Source of the DNA: Dastarcus helophoroides
Taxonomy: Eukaryota; Arthropoda; Insecta; Coleoptera; Bothrideridae
Assembly (NCBI GenBank): GCA_028583605.1
Contig: CM053329.1
Coordinates: forward strand, 8,370,001 to 8,434,000
Reading direction: 5' to 3'
Length of the DNA: 64,000 nucleotides
In this document: positions 23,864 to 36,918 of the stretch, one piece after another
Layout: every line of letters starts with the position of its first letter
How positions within the stretch are numbered: the stretch's first letter is position 1
The notes under the pieces: model-generated
The model's input: the letters and a program-made list of their open reading frames with translations, nothing else
The model's database searches: none
What the model was told of the DNA's origin: nothing
Translations under genes and position numbers: made by a program

Positions 23864-24727
23864 TTTGTGAGTTCTATGACGGATGTTTAACCCATTTCAA
23901 CAAACTGAAATATATTGAATTACAAATGAGGTCGACATTTCCTATTTATTTATTAAAAACCGAAGTAAAGGGAAATGTAAACAATTACTGAACAAACTGG
24001 AATAAACAAATATTCTGATAAGTATCTTACTCGTTCTAATTGCATATGAATTACATTTCTTATTTAAGCAATAAAAGAGATTAACATTAAATACATTAAT
24101 TATACCTATTGTACGAAATATTTCTCCAAAGGTGGGAAAATATAGCTATGAACTAAGATGGTAGGAACTAAGATAGAACATTAATAAAACCCTTTTTTAC
24201 AAATAGATTTAATAGCAATCCCTTTTAACTGGTAGCTTATTAATTGATATTTTAATTTAAACTTCCTGAAATTGTTAGGTATTCATAACTCACTCATTTT
24301 ATTTAGCAATGAACGTAACGAAAAAAATTATGATCATTTGACAATGTATCAAAAATCTGCAATCATATAGACTGGTTTCGTTGTACACCACCCTCGCGTA
24401 TCAAAGACAAAAATTTGGCCCAATATTTTGGGAAAATGCTTGGAAATAATTTAAAAAAAAAAAATTTTTCCTACATTTAAATTTGAATGTTTAAAGTCAA
24501 CACAAGAGAAAAAAATATATTAAAATTTCGATTTACGTCGGATTTTTAAGAGCAAAGCTGAACTTTCAAAAGTTAAAGTCAAATTTTCTTTATAAATATT
24601 TTTCTCAATATTTTTGGCTTAAGGTCGAGATTTTGCTTATAATGTCAGAGTTTTAAGTCTAAAGTCAAAAAAATAAAGGTTTGGGGTAATTCTATGTAAC
24701 ACTCGTTTCATTATGTTACAATTTAGG
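23864..24727. other. Intergenic region 5' of B2
   Basis: Unique AT-rich flank to about 24430, then degenerate A/T repeats up to the abrupt start of gypsy pol at about 24728. Nothing else seen. Confidence 0.5.
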
Positions 24728-26386
24728 AATTACTGAACCACCAGGAAGGAACTTCTTGCAATAGTGAAGGACGTGAAACACTTCCACAAGCATTTGTATG
24801 AACATGAATTCCTTATCTGGACAGATTATTCGGTGCTTTCTTAGTTACTCCGAATGAAGAACGCAGAGGGACAAATGGCTAGATGGTTAGAGAGGCTCCA
24901 GCAGTACCACTTCAAGGAGCATCATCGACCACAACGACAGCATAACAACACTGACGTTTTGTCTAGAAGACCCTGTGGAGATTGCAAACACTGCAGACAT
25001 GTGGAGGACCATGAGAACATAGTGGATATAAGGTTGACGTCTGTCCAGCCAGAAGATGGATGGACTGTTGAAGGTCTTCGGGAGCTACAGAAGAGCAATG
25101 CTAATATCGGACTCATATTGGAATGAAAAGGGGCTGGATATAGAGCTAAATGGCAAGAAGTTTCCGACAGAAATCCAGCTCTCAATAGTCTATGGGTCCA
25201 ATGGAAATCCCTCCAAGTAGAGGACGTGAAGCTGAAGAGGGTATGGAAAAGAGTGGACGCAAAGTGTGTCAACTTGCAGTTGGTGGTGCCTCAGGATAAG
25301 ATTCCACAGGTTTTGTGGGAAATGCACAATGGGACCTCTGGTGATGATCTAGGGATGAACGAGACCCTGGAGAAGATTCGAAAATGGTTCTATACGGTTA
25401 ACTGTAGGTAGGACGTCGAGCGGTAGTGTCGAAAATGTGTCACTTGCGTTGCATTCAAAGGTCCCCGTACACGAACCAAAGGTACCCTGAAGCAGTATAA
25501 TCTAGGAGCTTCAATTAAAAGAATTGCAATCGATGTGGCGGGACCATTTCTAGTATCAGACGATGGAAACAAGTACATCCTGGTGGCCATGGAATATTTT
25601 AGTAAATGGCCTGAATCTTACGCCATCTCGAACCAGAAATCTACTAAAGTCGCAAGGGTTCTTGTGGACAACTTCATCTGCCGATTTGGTGTTCCCTTGG
25701 AACTACTCTCGGACCAAGGAAGGAACTTTGATTTGGGGGTTTTCCAAGAGGTGTGCCGTCTTCTTGGAATAAAGAAAATACGAACGACACCTCTTCATCC
25801 ACAGTCTAATGGAATAGTGGAAAGATTTAATAGGATCTTGGAGGAACATCTTTCGAAGGTCGCTTACAAGCATAAGAGAGAATGGGACTGGCAACTACCA
25901 CTGTTTCTAATGCCCTATCGTGCGGCAACTTATGAAACTACGGGTCAGACCTCGACAAAAGTAATCTTCGGGAAGAAACTGCGGCTTTCGTGTGATTTGG
26001 TATTTGGATTACCGAGGAAGACTTCCCAAGGAGGCGATGGGTTTCATAGACGGCTTGAGGGAAGCGATATTGCAGACACATGCCCTGGTGCGGACGAAGA
26101 TTAACTTGGCGGCGGACCAGATAAAGACAAATATGAGGAAAACGCCAACCATGGAGGTTTCAGTGAGGGCGAATCGGTATGGCTATACAACCCTAAGCGA
26201 AGGAAAGAAGTTTTGCCGAAGTTTACGCCATCTTGGAAAGGGCCGTACAAAATGCTGGTATACTTGGTATACAGAATTCAGCGCAGCCCCAGGACCAAGA
26301 TAAAAGTGGTACACCTTAACAGACTGTGCAAATATAGAGGCGAAGTGACTGGTTGGAACTAATCGAAACGATCAAGAGGAAGGCAG
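24728..26386 (+). pseudogene. Ty3/gypsy pol remnant: RNase H plus integrase
   Basis: A 5'-truncated Pol running into its own 3' LTR. The order is RNase H of RT (TTRKELLAIVKDVKHFHKHLYE, LIWTDYSVLS, NAEGQMARWLERLQQYHF, RPQRQHNNTDVLSRRPC), then the integrase HHCC zinc finger (MHNG...DVER-C..C near 25320-25440), then the integrase core with catalytic Asp (AIDVAGPF), Asp (LLSDQGRNF) and Glu (NGIVERFNRIL). The C-terminal module WKGPYK-like follows in another frame (about 26190-26340). In-frame stops (near 24840, 25127, 25410) and a frameshift near 26030 disable it. Protease, most of RT, gag and the 5' LTR are missing. The body is GC-richer than its surroundings. Confidence 0.92.
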
Positions 26387-26715
26387 TGTAACAAAATGTA
26401 ATTATAAAATTTAGTAATGAATTTTCTAGAAAATTTGATAAGGGGAAGCGGCCGCGATAATGAATCAAGCGCCAAATAAGCGCTTCAAAAATTTTGGCAA
26501 ACGATAAGTCTCATCTGTAGGTTCCTTCTAGAAACAGGGAACATCACCTATAAATATACGCGGTCGTCTTTTCCTTAGTTAGTTAATTAAACAGTGTTTG
26601 TGAGTTAATAATTCAGTTGTTTAGGTGAATTTTAATTGTAGTGTTCCGAAATCAGTTTAAAAATAAAGTATTTATAATTCAGGCAGTTTTAATTTCGAAC
26701 CGATAACTCGCAACA
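26387..26715 (+). mobile_element. 3' LTR of the gypsy element
   Basis: A 329-bp LTR from TGTAACAAAATG to CGCAACA, immediately after the pol stop. It has a TATAAATA box near 26551, GTGTTCCGAAAT before an AATAAA-like signal (AAAATAAAG near 26666), and the AACCGATAAC end shared with the LTRs at 16599, 60774 and 62561. Confidence 0.92.
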
Positions 26716-26724
26716 ATATGTGAT

Positions 26725-28930
26725 AGGCTGGAGTGCCTACCAAGTAACCAGTACATTTTCCTAGATCTTATCTCGAGCTCTTTCTTTTTATTTTTAACAT
26801 GGACCTTTTAGCGAAGTTTTGCATCTAGTGTAATGCGTAGATATTTTACTGCATTCGCATAAGAAATCTGTGCATTATTTATGTTATTTTTTGGTTATTT
26901 TTGTTTGTGAAATTAGTGTGTACAGATTTGTACTGGTTCAATTTAATAGGTCAATTTTTGGTCTAATTATTTATTTGAATAACTGCATTTTGCAGTTTAT
27001 TTGCGGCTTCGCCGTAGCTTTTTCCCACCACTAGGAGAGCGGTATCATCTGAAAATGTAGTTATAGTGTCATGTTCTGATATATCACTAATGTAGATCAG
27101 GTACAGGATATGTCCTAAATAGTGTTGGGTTGCTACATAGCAATCTGCTACTTTGTCACTGCTACTTATTGGGTAGCAGTTGGAACAGTTATCAGTTCCT
27201 AAAAGTAACTGTAACATATAAGGTCTTTTAGTCGCAGTTGTTGCACATTATGTTACCAAAGCTACCTGCTACTTTACTCTATAACTCCGTGTACTTTCGG
27301 TCCGTTTCCTTAAAGAATTGTAGACTTTATCAGTGTTTCTCTTTTATAGTCGGCAGCATCTTGGAATTCTAATGATATTTCGTTCTTGTAATAAATAATA
27401 AGTGATGTTGAAAATCACGGGGCTTATTTTTATATTTTTTCTATTTTCTTGTCTTTAATTAGTTACTATCAGAAGAGTATGTCAAAATAAAACTGCTAAA
27501 TTTTACTGATACCTTCAACCGTTATTGGCTGGATAATTTTACAATTCAAATCACATCTTTACCTCTTATAAATTCCAACCTCTCTTAAAATTCACATAAT
27601 TGAAAAAATGACCTATGTTATATCGTACATTCGAGTTCCTCAAACATTAACAGAGTTTATAAAAGATTGTCTGTTAAATGAATTAAAGACATATCCATGT
27701 GACAATTCTCCTATCGTCCGAAGTTACTGCGACTTGCAGTAATTTAGCGTAGGTACTGTTATTGTATAATCATACTCTGACAAAGTTGCAGGAACAGTTT
27801 AGTAGAATGACTAATTAGCAGGAACAGTTTAGTAAAGTAGCAGCTGTTTCTTGTCGGTTGCTTTTTGCTTGGTTCTATTTTGACTGCAATTCGCGATCGC
27901 GTAACAGTGATAAAGTAGCAGTAGCAGTAACAGATACTCTTGTAAGTTACTACTTGCTCCGTTACATTCCGTTCCGACTTTCAGTATACTGCGACTGCGA
28001 TATGTGATCGCCTAACGCCTATCATAATAAGTAACAGTGACAAAAGTAGCAGATATTTAAAACTGTTACTTAGTCGTAAGAGAAGCAACTCGTAATTACT
28101 ACTTGTAAATAGTCGTTTTGCCTATCGCAGATAATTCCTTACGGTACCTTTGCTCCAATTTCTTTTAAATCAGTTTATGCTTCTTCTTGTTTTACTCTGA
28201 AAGCTCTTTCTGTAATATAGATTTCTAATAGTTCTGCATATTTGAGTAGGGGAAGCACATTAAGCCTATATTTTAGCCCATCATGCCACACTTTATCAAA
28301 AGATTGCGTAACATCAAGTAGGATAGCTGAACAAACTTCTTTGTTTTCTAATGCCTTTTCAGTCACATCTGTAATTCTATGTACCTGGTCTATTGTTGAA
28401 TGGCTCTCTCTTAAGCCGAATTCAATAATAGGTTTCAGCCTTTTGAAAATCATCTTTTCAAATAGTTTTGATAGTAGAGGCAGTAGAGAGATTGGTCTAT
28501 ACGATGAAACATCATGAGGTGTTTTGCTTGTTTTATGAATCATGATTACTTCAGCTGCTTTCCAAATCCTAGGGAGGTACCTTAATCTAAATGAGGCATT
28601 AAAAATATGTGAAATTTTTATTGTGACTTTATTTGGAAGGTGTTTTAACTCTTTCTTAGGATCTATGTTGGTTTTTATTTCGTATTCTACTTTCTTCTGC
28701 GATGTTGATGCAATGGTTATGTTATCTTCGTCAGGTGAGTACCAGTTTGGCAATAGTTTTCCTTCGTTTTGTTGGAAGATATTTTCAAGATATTCTGTAA
28801 AGTTTTTGGCTTTCGGAATATTGTTTCTAGCCCAACTTCCATCTGCATTTTTGATTGGTGTATTCTGCAGTATCGGCCTTTATTTTTTAACAGCTTTTCA
28901 GACGTACCGTTACCACATTAGTTATTTTTG
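26725..28930 (-). pseudogene. Jockey-like LINE reverse transcriptase, interrupted
   Basis: The minus strand reads a jockey-type RT in order: linker NTPIKNADGSWARNN and FTEYLENIFQ near 28870-28790; RT core KAAEVIMIHK, SSYRPISLLPLLSKLFEK, ESHSTIDQVHRI, AILLDVTQSFDKVWH and LPLLKYAELLEIYI at 28560-28175. After a 1-kb insert comes LGHILYLIYISDI with the catalytic TFSDDTALLV (usual YADD/FADD box) at 27110-26990. The downstream motif SYANAVKYLRITLDAKLR and KMYWLLGRHSSLS reach 26725. Stops and frameshifts occur throughout, and no endonuclease domain is present. The segment ends where the gypsy LTR begins. It is not functional. Confidence 0.88.
27119..28135. mobile_element. Insert in jockey RT, rich in GTAGCAGTAACAG words
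   Basis: About 1 kb separates two halves of the RT reading (GAKVP-GII and LGHILYLIY) that are adjacent in the protein. Its left end is TAGTGTTGGGTTGCTAC, a hAT-like terminus. Near both ends the words TAGCAG, GTAACAG, CTGCTACTTTGTCACTG and GTGACAAAAGTAGCAG are repeated in both orientations. No clear right terminus or target duplication was found and no protein is encoded. It is probably a non-autonomous hAT-type element. Confidence 0.6.
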
Positions 28931-31199
28931 TTTGTTTTTAACATTACTAATACATCAAAAGGTTTAGACGGTACACAGTGAACCAGGAAGTTACAGTGAA
29001 TCGGTTTTCTCTGTCTAACGTCATGCTTTTCTGTGTACTTATCCTCTTACAAAGTGTCAAATGGGCTTTTCATACATACTTTTCTAAATTCTTGGTGGAT
29101 GGGATTATGTCAATGGATTATACGTATAGATTAGATTACATGCACCGAGCCAAGATTTTTGGCGTAACCGTGTACTCGTTGTCATCACTGATTATTGCAA
29201 CATTTTACTGTTAAAATACATAATTAAATTTTGTTCATTCAAAGGCTCGTAAAATGTAGATCTACGCTTTACTGAACCACTAGAGTTGGACAAATATTTT
29301 AAAAATCTTGTTGACACAAAAAATAAAAATCAGATACATAACGCGTCATTTGGCAAAAATAACTCGTTATGAATGAGTCAGGAGCATCTAAAATTTTGGT
29401 GGTTCACTGTTGCCGGCTTACCCTACTTGAGCTTGATGTTTGAACGGAACAATGAGACACTAAAAAAATAGTTAAAATAAAATTTTAATTATTTTTTTTA
29501 AATTAAACATCTACAAATACGGTACCATCAACATTTTAAGCTAATGTTTCGTAGCTATTATCATGTCCTTTTTTCACAGGTTTTGGTTAATTCTATCCAT
29601 GTTTTTCTTTTTCGAGAGCTTTTCACTTTATTTGACATAAATGTTTGTTACAATTTAGAAATATCGAATTAACACTACTTTTTTTTCCTTTTTAGGGTTC
29701 CATACCTTACAAAGAAAAAATCTCACTCTTGTGTCCATCTATACGTCCGCCTATCACAAAGAGGTTTTCCTTAGAAACTACGTAACGTAGGAATTTGAAA
29801 TTTTGCGCAGCGTTAGTTTCTGATGACTCACGCAAATACATTTAGCAATTAAAAAAAGAAAACATTTAAAAAAAAAATAGGGGGCTAATTTGGTCACCAA
29901 AAAAGTTTTAGTTAGTATATCGTGTGAGATATCATTTGAAAGAGCTAAGAATCCTTAAATATTTTTTAAATAATTTTTGGTCCAATGGTCTTAAAGATAC
30001 AGTTTAAAATGTGTAAGAAATGACCGTGTTCTTCAGATTTCAGAAGATACAAGTTTTGATTTTAATAGGGTTAGTAGATGTTGGATTATAGATTAACAGA
30101 AAACTGCAGGTTTCTTCGATATTGATAGTTATTGAGAAAAAAAATATTTTATGGAAAAATAGGTGCTTGAATTCTAATGCTTTTTGCCCTTGATTTAGCC
30201 GAAGGATAGAATGCCGATTAAATTTGTCTTTTACGTTAGCAGAGGTTTATTAAATTGCACGCCACGTAGTAATTGCGATTGGAATCAAACATTTTAGTAC
30301 TATCCGAGGCGACTTCATAAACTGAGTTGATCATCCACAAATTGAGAATTGCAAATGAATGCTTTCTACCTCAGATTTTATGAACAGATTCACCAGTTTG
30401 ATTAAAACCGCATTCCAACCGCATGTGATCTGACCCACACTCAACCGGTTCCCAGGGCATGTGCCCCCACTTCCTTAGATCTATATTTGGACTATAAACT
30501 AGAAAGTGAATTTCAAATTTTTTAAAATTTCGGTATTTTGCCCAAAATTTTGAATTTCACTTTTTTTGTCTAAAATTTTGCCTTTAAATTCGAAACTTCG
30601 TATTTTTATCAAAGTATTTTTTTAATCTACTCGAATTGCTATTACAAATTTCTACATTTTTGTTCGAAGTCTTTAATTTTTTTCAATTGTGAGCTTACAA
30701 TTCAGTATTTTCATTTTTTTTAAATTTTGGTTTAAAACCTAAATCTACGACTTTTGCTAGGAATTTTAATTTGTTTTTTGCAATTTTAACTATAACATAG
30801 AAACCACTTATTTTGAAATTAAAAATTTTAAAAATTCGATTTTTCTTTTCAATAAACTAAAAAGAAACTAAAAAGAATTTCTTTTAAGAATTTTGAAATG
30901 TCCAGATATATCAAAATTTTAAATGTGAATTACATTGAATTTTCCTGAACGCCGAAAGTGAAGTCCAACTATCAAATTCAAATAAATAGACATATTTTCT
31001 GCGTTTAATATTAGATACTTTTTATATTAATTTGTTCTAAAATAATCTCCAAATTTGCGACAGTCTTTCAAATAGTTTTAATAGGCCTAATTTGGATTTT
31101 TAATGGGGCCTACCCCCCAAGCACCTCCTTAATCACGCCCATGATAATATAATTGATGTATCTAATTTAGATTAAAATAATAACAATGACTGTACTAAC
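28931..31199. other. Intergenic region 3' of C1
   Basis: No host exon was recognised. 29690-29800 (GGGTTCCATACCTTAC..., then GTGTCCATCTATACGTCC) resembles a degraded dispersed repeat common in insect genomes. 30480-30980 is degenerate A/T repeat. The small plus frame at 28978-29214 has two hydrophobic patches but no family resemblance. A C1 terminal exon would be expected here and was not seen. Confidence 0.4.
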
Positions 31200-32069
31200 C
31201 TGCAATTTTACTTGGTCAATAACATAAACGAATGTTATCCTTATAAACATTACTTTAATAATCCAAAAATAATTAGCCAGCTGTTGCAGTAACAAAAATC
31301 CACATCCATTTAGATATAAATCTGTTATTAAGTAGAGAGTTACTAAAGTTATTAGAAAATCACAGCAACCTACAAGTACCATCGCAGTGCTAATATCGTT
31401 TTGAAGGCACTTTGTAAAATACCGAATGTTTTCAAACATTTTCAAGTGTTCAATATTAAATTTAATACTTCTTTTGAATATAAAATTCAACTTGTTGTAA
31501 AATGCTTCAAGCACTATAACTTCCAATACGAAGACAATATTAAAATTGAAAATGAAAACATAACTAAAGTAATATACAATGGCAAAAACAATGCCTTGAA
31601 CACCATCAAAACAAGTAATAACATCTATCGCAGCTGCAGCAATCATGATTAAGAAGTTAAGCCATGAGGTAATAATTAGGAATAACTTAGTGTCGTTGAA
31701 GCATATCCTAATTTTTAAATATCCTTCAAATTTGTTATATTTGTTGAACATTTTTGCAATGTTTTTTCCTTCAGTAAATGCATAGTATTGTATGTAGACC
31801 ATTGCAAAATAAAGTACACTTAGGTTTAGGACACCTACGCCTTCACCCACTTTTCGGAAAAATTCAAATGTAACCAGCATTATAACGAATGATATAAAAC
31901 ACACCATATTTATAACAATAAAGATAACTGTGCTAAATGTTTCCCAATAAGATATTACAGCGCAATTTTCTGTTGGTAAATTAACGACATTAATGCCTGG
32001 TAATCCAGAGTATTTCCAGATCTTAAATATAGTCGTTACAACATTAAATAAATCAGTTCCTTTTTTCAT
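31200..32069 (-). CDS. Chemoreceptor C1, gustatory-receptor type, large exon
   Basis: Intact 290-codon exon starting MKKGTDLFNVVTTIFKIWKY and ending IDQVKLQ at donor CAG|GTTAGT, phase 0. The SGLPG after IWKY parallels TGFP in subfamily A and TGLP in D. Membrane segments lie near residues 43-66, 77-97, 131-153, 158-182, 227-250 and 258-282. C2 is its close paralogue. An upstream in-frame stop pattern and conservation of the first residues with C2 support the chosen ATG. Six of seven membrane helices are encoded here; the seventh lies in an exon not identified. It is likely a sensory cation channel at the dendritic membrane of chemosensory neurons, by family only. Confidence 0.75.
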
Positions 32070-32379
32070 TATATTCGATTATAACATATATAAAATACTG
32101 ATTTCATGAAAATAGAAAAAAGTTCACTTTAAACAAATACTTCCTAATTGTTGCCTCAATTCTGAACTTGTGCTAACAAAAGTCATTGTATAATCGATTT
32201 CAGTTAATTACCCATATATATTTTTTCATTAGAACGATTAATCGTAAATTGTTTACGACAAAATTGATATATATATTTAAGTTTGACATTGTAAATTTTC
32301 TGGTATTGTAATAGCAATTTAGACAATTAATGATTAGGATTCCTGTAAACGTCAAATGATCGATGAACAACACTTTTGT

Positions 32380-35300
32380 CAGGCAAACTTGGGAAAAAAA
32401 GAGAAAAAAATTAAAAATATTGCGAGACGAAGCGCCGAAATAAATGTTAGCTTTTTCGCCTGTAATAAACCTGTGAAAACGCGAGTTACAGCGAATAAGC
32501 TAGCGAGTTGTCAGAACTTTACATAAAGAGAAAGGTCTTATGGGGAAGTAAGAACTTTAAGCAAATAGAAATGGGAATAAGAAATAGACAAATAATAGAT
32601 TCTATTAAAGAAGCGAGAGCCACAAGTCAACGCTCATTAAGGAGATACGAGTAAACCAAGAAAGGGAACCGGCTGCGAAGAGTAACGAATTTGCAAGTGA
32701 TAATTAACATGGAGAGTGACGAAAATACGGCTGATGAGACTACCAAAAAACGACAACGAGATGAGGAAGAAGAAAAATACCTCAAACAAATCAAAAATAC
32801 GGCAATATCCGCCAAAAAAAGACGTAGAAAAAAGTGAAGACAAAACGGATATAATAGTAAAATTACTGACGAATTTAAGAAACGATATAAAAGAACTAAA
32901 AGAGTATCAAAAAGAATATAGAGAAGAACTGAAAGTGTATTAAGCAGAAATAAATAAATTAGACAGGTTAATGAAACCTTAAAAAACAGAATTGAAATAG
33001 TTGAAGACCAAATACTGCAAATGGAAAGATATAGAAGACGCAATAATGTTATGATTCTAAGACTACAAACAGAAATAAACTCGATAGGTCGAGAGGTACT
33101 GAAAGAAGAAATAGAGAACTTTATAAAAAAACGATGCAAATAGAGACAAAAATCAAAAAAGCAAGAAAGCTAGGGATACAAGGGATTGTTAGCGAGTGTA
33201 AAAAAAGCAGCGAAAAAAAAAATCCTAAAAAGCAAGGGCAAACTAAGGCAAGGTGTACATTAATGATGACATAGGCCGGGAGAAAAGGGAAATACAGGAA
33301 AAAAAAACGGCAAAAGAGGAGAGAGAACATGGAAACACGATTAAGATAGGTTTCCAGAAGGTAATAATAGACGACAAGACTGGAGTTAGAACAAAGTTTT
33401 AAACCGTTTCGAAAAAATAAAAAAGAAAATGCTTGCCTCAAAAAACTAATATCAATAAAGAAAAAAGCTATGAAAAAGGAAAAACAAAAAATACTAAACA
33501 AAAAATTAATGTGGGGACATGAAATGTAAGTGGGACTCTTGGAACTGGAGAGTTGAAAATGTTTATAGGAGGAATTAAAAGATACCAATTGGATATTGTC
33601 GCAATACAAGAGACAAAGGAGTTCGGGACGGAAACTATCGACATAGAGGGAATAAAGTTTTATAAAAGTGGAGGTGATACCAGAAGACGAGGAGTAGGCT
33701 TTATGGTACAGAAAGAAAGAAGATGCAAAGTACTATCTTTTACACCGGTATCAGACCGGTTATGCTTATCAAGATAAAAAGACAACAAAGAAATATTAAC
33801 ATTGTTAATGTGCATGTCCCTAAAAAAGACCCGAAAGAGGAGGAAAAAAATTAGTTTTACGAAAGTCTAGATTACGAATATGAAAGACTGTCAAAAACAG
33901 ATATTAAGAATATAATGCGAGATGTTAATGTGAAAATTTGGAAAGAAAAAAACAGATGGTAATAAAAAGACCCAACTGAGAGGAAAAAGATACAGTAAGG
34001 CTCATGGGTATCCCCAGACCATAAAACAATAAACCAGATAGATCATGTAATAGTTGACAGAAAAGGTATGGAGTATATAACCAAAATACGGAGTATGAGA
34101 GAAGCGGAATGTGATTCGGATCACTTTTTAATTAAGGTAACTTGTCAAAATCAGTGGAACAGAATCAGGAAACAAAAAATAACGGAAGGACAAAACAAAG
34201 TTAACTTAAGGCTGTTGCAGCAGAAACAAGTACATAATAAATACAACCAGAAAACAAGGAATTATTTGCAGTAACAAAGTTAGAAGAAACAGAAGAGAGC
34301 TGGGAAGCTATAAAAGCAGAAATAATAACATCAAATAAGGAGGTTTTAATAGACATAAGAGGAAAACAAAAAGTCAAATACTGGTATGATGAAGAATGTG
34401 AGCAAATGTCATAATTATTAAGAAAAGCCAGAAAAGACTGAACGAAAATAATGAAACTAGTATAGAAAACTATAGTTAAATGAGAAGAGAAATGAAGAGA
34501 ACATGTAGAATAAAAAAACGTAATGAAAGTACGCTAAGGCAAATAGAAGAAAAGTCTAAAAAAAGAAATCAGAAATTTCTTTCAGAAAGTAAGAAAAATA
34601 GAAAAATGGTACCAAAGTCAATGTGAATTAATTAGAGATGAAGAAGGAAGGCTAATTAATGAAAGAAGGAGATGTAATGGAGCGATGTACTTAACCAGGA
34701 GCAAGAAGAAAGAGAATTAGAGCAGGAAGAGAAAGGAAATGAAAAAGAAGTGGAACCGCAGACTAGAAACGAAATAAAGGAAAATATTGGAAAACTGAAA
34801 AGTAATAAAAGTAGAGTAGCAACTGGAATAACAGCAGAGATGTTGAAAACAGGTGGAAAATAGCTGCAGGAATGCATATATAATCTGCTTAGAGGAATAT
34901 GGAAGACTGGAATAAAGCAAGTATATACCCGATATACAAAAAGTTGACAAGTTGCAATGCTCGAACTATAAAGGAATATCCCTGCTGGAAACGTGCTATA
35001 AGGTATCGACACAATGCATGAGAAGTAGACTCAACGAAAGAGCAAAAGGGGAAATAGGAAAAGTATCAAGCAAGATTTAGATACAATAGATCTGTAATAG
35101 ACCAAATTTTTACACTAAAAGGAACACAAACCAGCTGTAACGAATACAAGAACACTTTGTATGTACTCTTTTTATATTTTAAACAAGCATACCACCAAAT
35201 TAATAGAAAAAATGTGTATTAGGCGATGACGGAGCTAAAAATACCTAGAAAACTAACAAATCTCACAAAAATAACACCCGAGAAAACTGCAAATGAGGTG

Positions 35301-36265
35301 GTATGGAAAGGACAAAAATTAACAGAATTTAAAGTAAAACAAGGGCTTAGACAAGGCGCTTCGATGTCGACGGTACTATTTAATTTAGTATTAGAAATTA
35401 TAACAAGAAGTGAAATAAAAACAGAAGAGACAATCTTCAAAAACGAACACTAATGTCTAGCCTTTGCTGATAATGTAACAACTGTGTCCAAAAGCAAAAA
35501 TTAACTAAAAAAGTGATAAGGAAGCTAAAAAAAGAAGTGGCGAAATTCGGGTTAAGAATAAACCAGCAAAAATCAACATATACGATAAAGGGAGAAACTG
35601 GAGCCGATACCGATTCTGAACTGACAATGCAAATGGATGGAAAGGAGTATCGGTTCCAAAAAGTAAGGCATTCAGATACTTAGGAGTTATAATTGAGGAA
35701 AATGGACGAGAAAAACATTAAATAAAAGCGAAAATAGCAAAAGAAAAAGAATTTATGGAATGCTGAGATTGCTTATGAGATCCAAATTTGTTTCGAGAAA
35801 AACTAAAGAAAGAATTTATAAAACAGTAACAAGGGCAACAGTAATATACGGAAGTGAGACATGGGTTTGAAATAAAACAGAGGAAGAACAACTAGAACGC
35901 TGGGAAAGAAAAATGTTAAGGGCCATTTATGGAGGGATTAACACGGAAGACGGATGGAGAAGACGAAAAGATCAAGAAATCGAAATGTTATATGATGAAC
36001 CTAAAATAAGAACAAACATTAGATCACAGAGAATTAGATGGTTAGGTCATGTACAACAACAAGGAAGCGGAAGTAAGTCAAAAATGATGCTAAGTCGAAG
36101 ACTAACAGCCAACAGGTAAGAAAACAAAGGGACGACCTTGAAAAAGATGGCTCGGTTGTGTAATGAAAGACTAAGGAAACTGGGTATAGAATTCTGGAAA
36201 AATAAAGCATTGGACAAGAAAGGGTGCAGGAAAATAGTCGAAGAAGCTCAGCACATATTATAATA
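32380..36265 (+). pseudogene. Full-length-like but decayed LINE (APE endonuclease + RT)
   Basis: Several successive broken frames on the plus strand form one LINE. A lysine-rich coiled-coil ORF1-like part (about 32710-33400) contains ERYRRRNNVMILRL and a KVIIDDKTGVRTKF end. The apurinic-type endonuclease follows: GTWNVSGTLG, RYQLDIVAIQETK, GVGFMVQKE at 33510-33720, then IDHVIVDRKGMEYITKIRSM and CDSDHFLIKV near 34035-34135. The RT follows (KLKSNKS.VATGITAEMLK, GLRQGASMSTVLFNLVLE, LAFADN) at 34780-35480, with FADN in place of the usual catalytic FADD. The tail has KMLRAIYGG, RIRWLGHVQQ and LGIEFWKNKALDKKG, ending about 36262. Dozens of stops and frameshifts disable it. RTE/CR1-like clade assignment is tentative. 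It sits between the C1 and C2 paralogues. Confidence 0.88.
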
Positions 36266-36918
36266 ACACATGAAATTTAATATTGTAGAAAGACTTCTGT
36301 ACTCCCTGATATAGGATATGAACTTTGCCAATAGTAGGCAAATAGTCTGAAGTGGAATCTGTGGGTCACATGAGTTTACTTTGTAACTCGCAACAGTTCT
36401 TCAATTTTTATTCTTAATAATATTAAAAATATAAAAGAGAACATTAGTTGAAAATGCCAAAGAAAGTTTGTTATTTTATAGTTATGTTGCATATGAATTA
36501 AACGTTGATTGGTTTAATTGAGGGTCATAATTTGGTACAACAACATTTGGTACAAACCATAGTTCGATTTCATGCTAGATAATAGTAATTACTGAAAAAA
36601 TTCTAAGATTTCATCACAATACCAAAAAAAATTCTCAAATTGATGTCAGTTACATGTCTTCATAACTATTACGTGAAAGTCAACTCATCCCCTCTTCCTT
36701 CACCCAATCATTATTATGATTTCACCTTGTCATAGACCATGTTATGAATTAATATAAAATATTTTTATCAAAATCTCGAAAACACAATATTATTCCACAA
36801 GAACATAATGTCGACAGGAAATTTAAAATCAGAGCTTAATTATTTTAGCCGACACTTTTTTTATAATTGATGTAGGTATATGTCTACTTTAAGTGAAAGT
36901 GATAAAAGATGTACTAAC
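36266..36918. other. Short intergenic stretch 3' of C2
   Basis: LINE 3' flank and unique AT-rich DNA. No receptor terminal exon recognised on the minus strand. Confidence 0.45.

Noticed and set aside
28242..28967. Plus-strand frames opposite the jockey RT
   Set aside because: Antisense of a clear RT reading on the minus strand.
32627..33609. Hydrophobic minus-strand frames of 160-170 codons
   Set aside because: They are antisense shadows of the lysine-rich LINE ORF1/endonuclease on the plus strand; AAA/GAA codons read as TTT/TTC.
34656..35440. Minus-strand hydrophobic frames
   Set aside because: Antisense of the LINE reverse transcriptase region.
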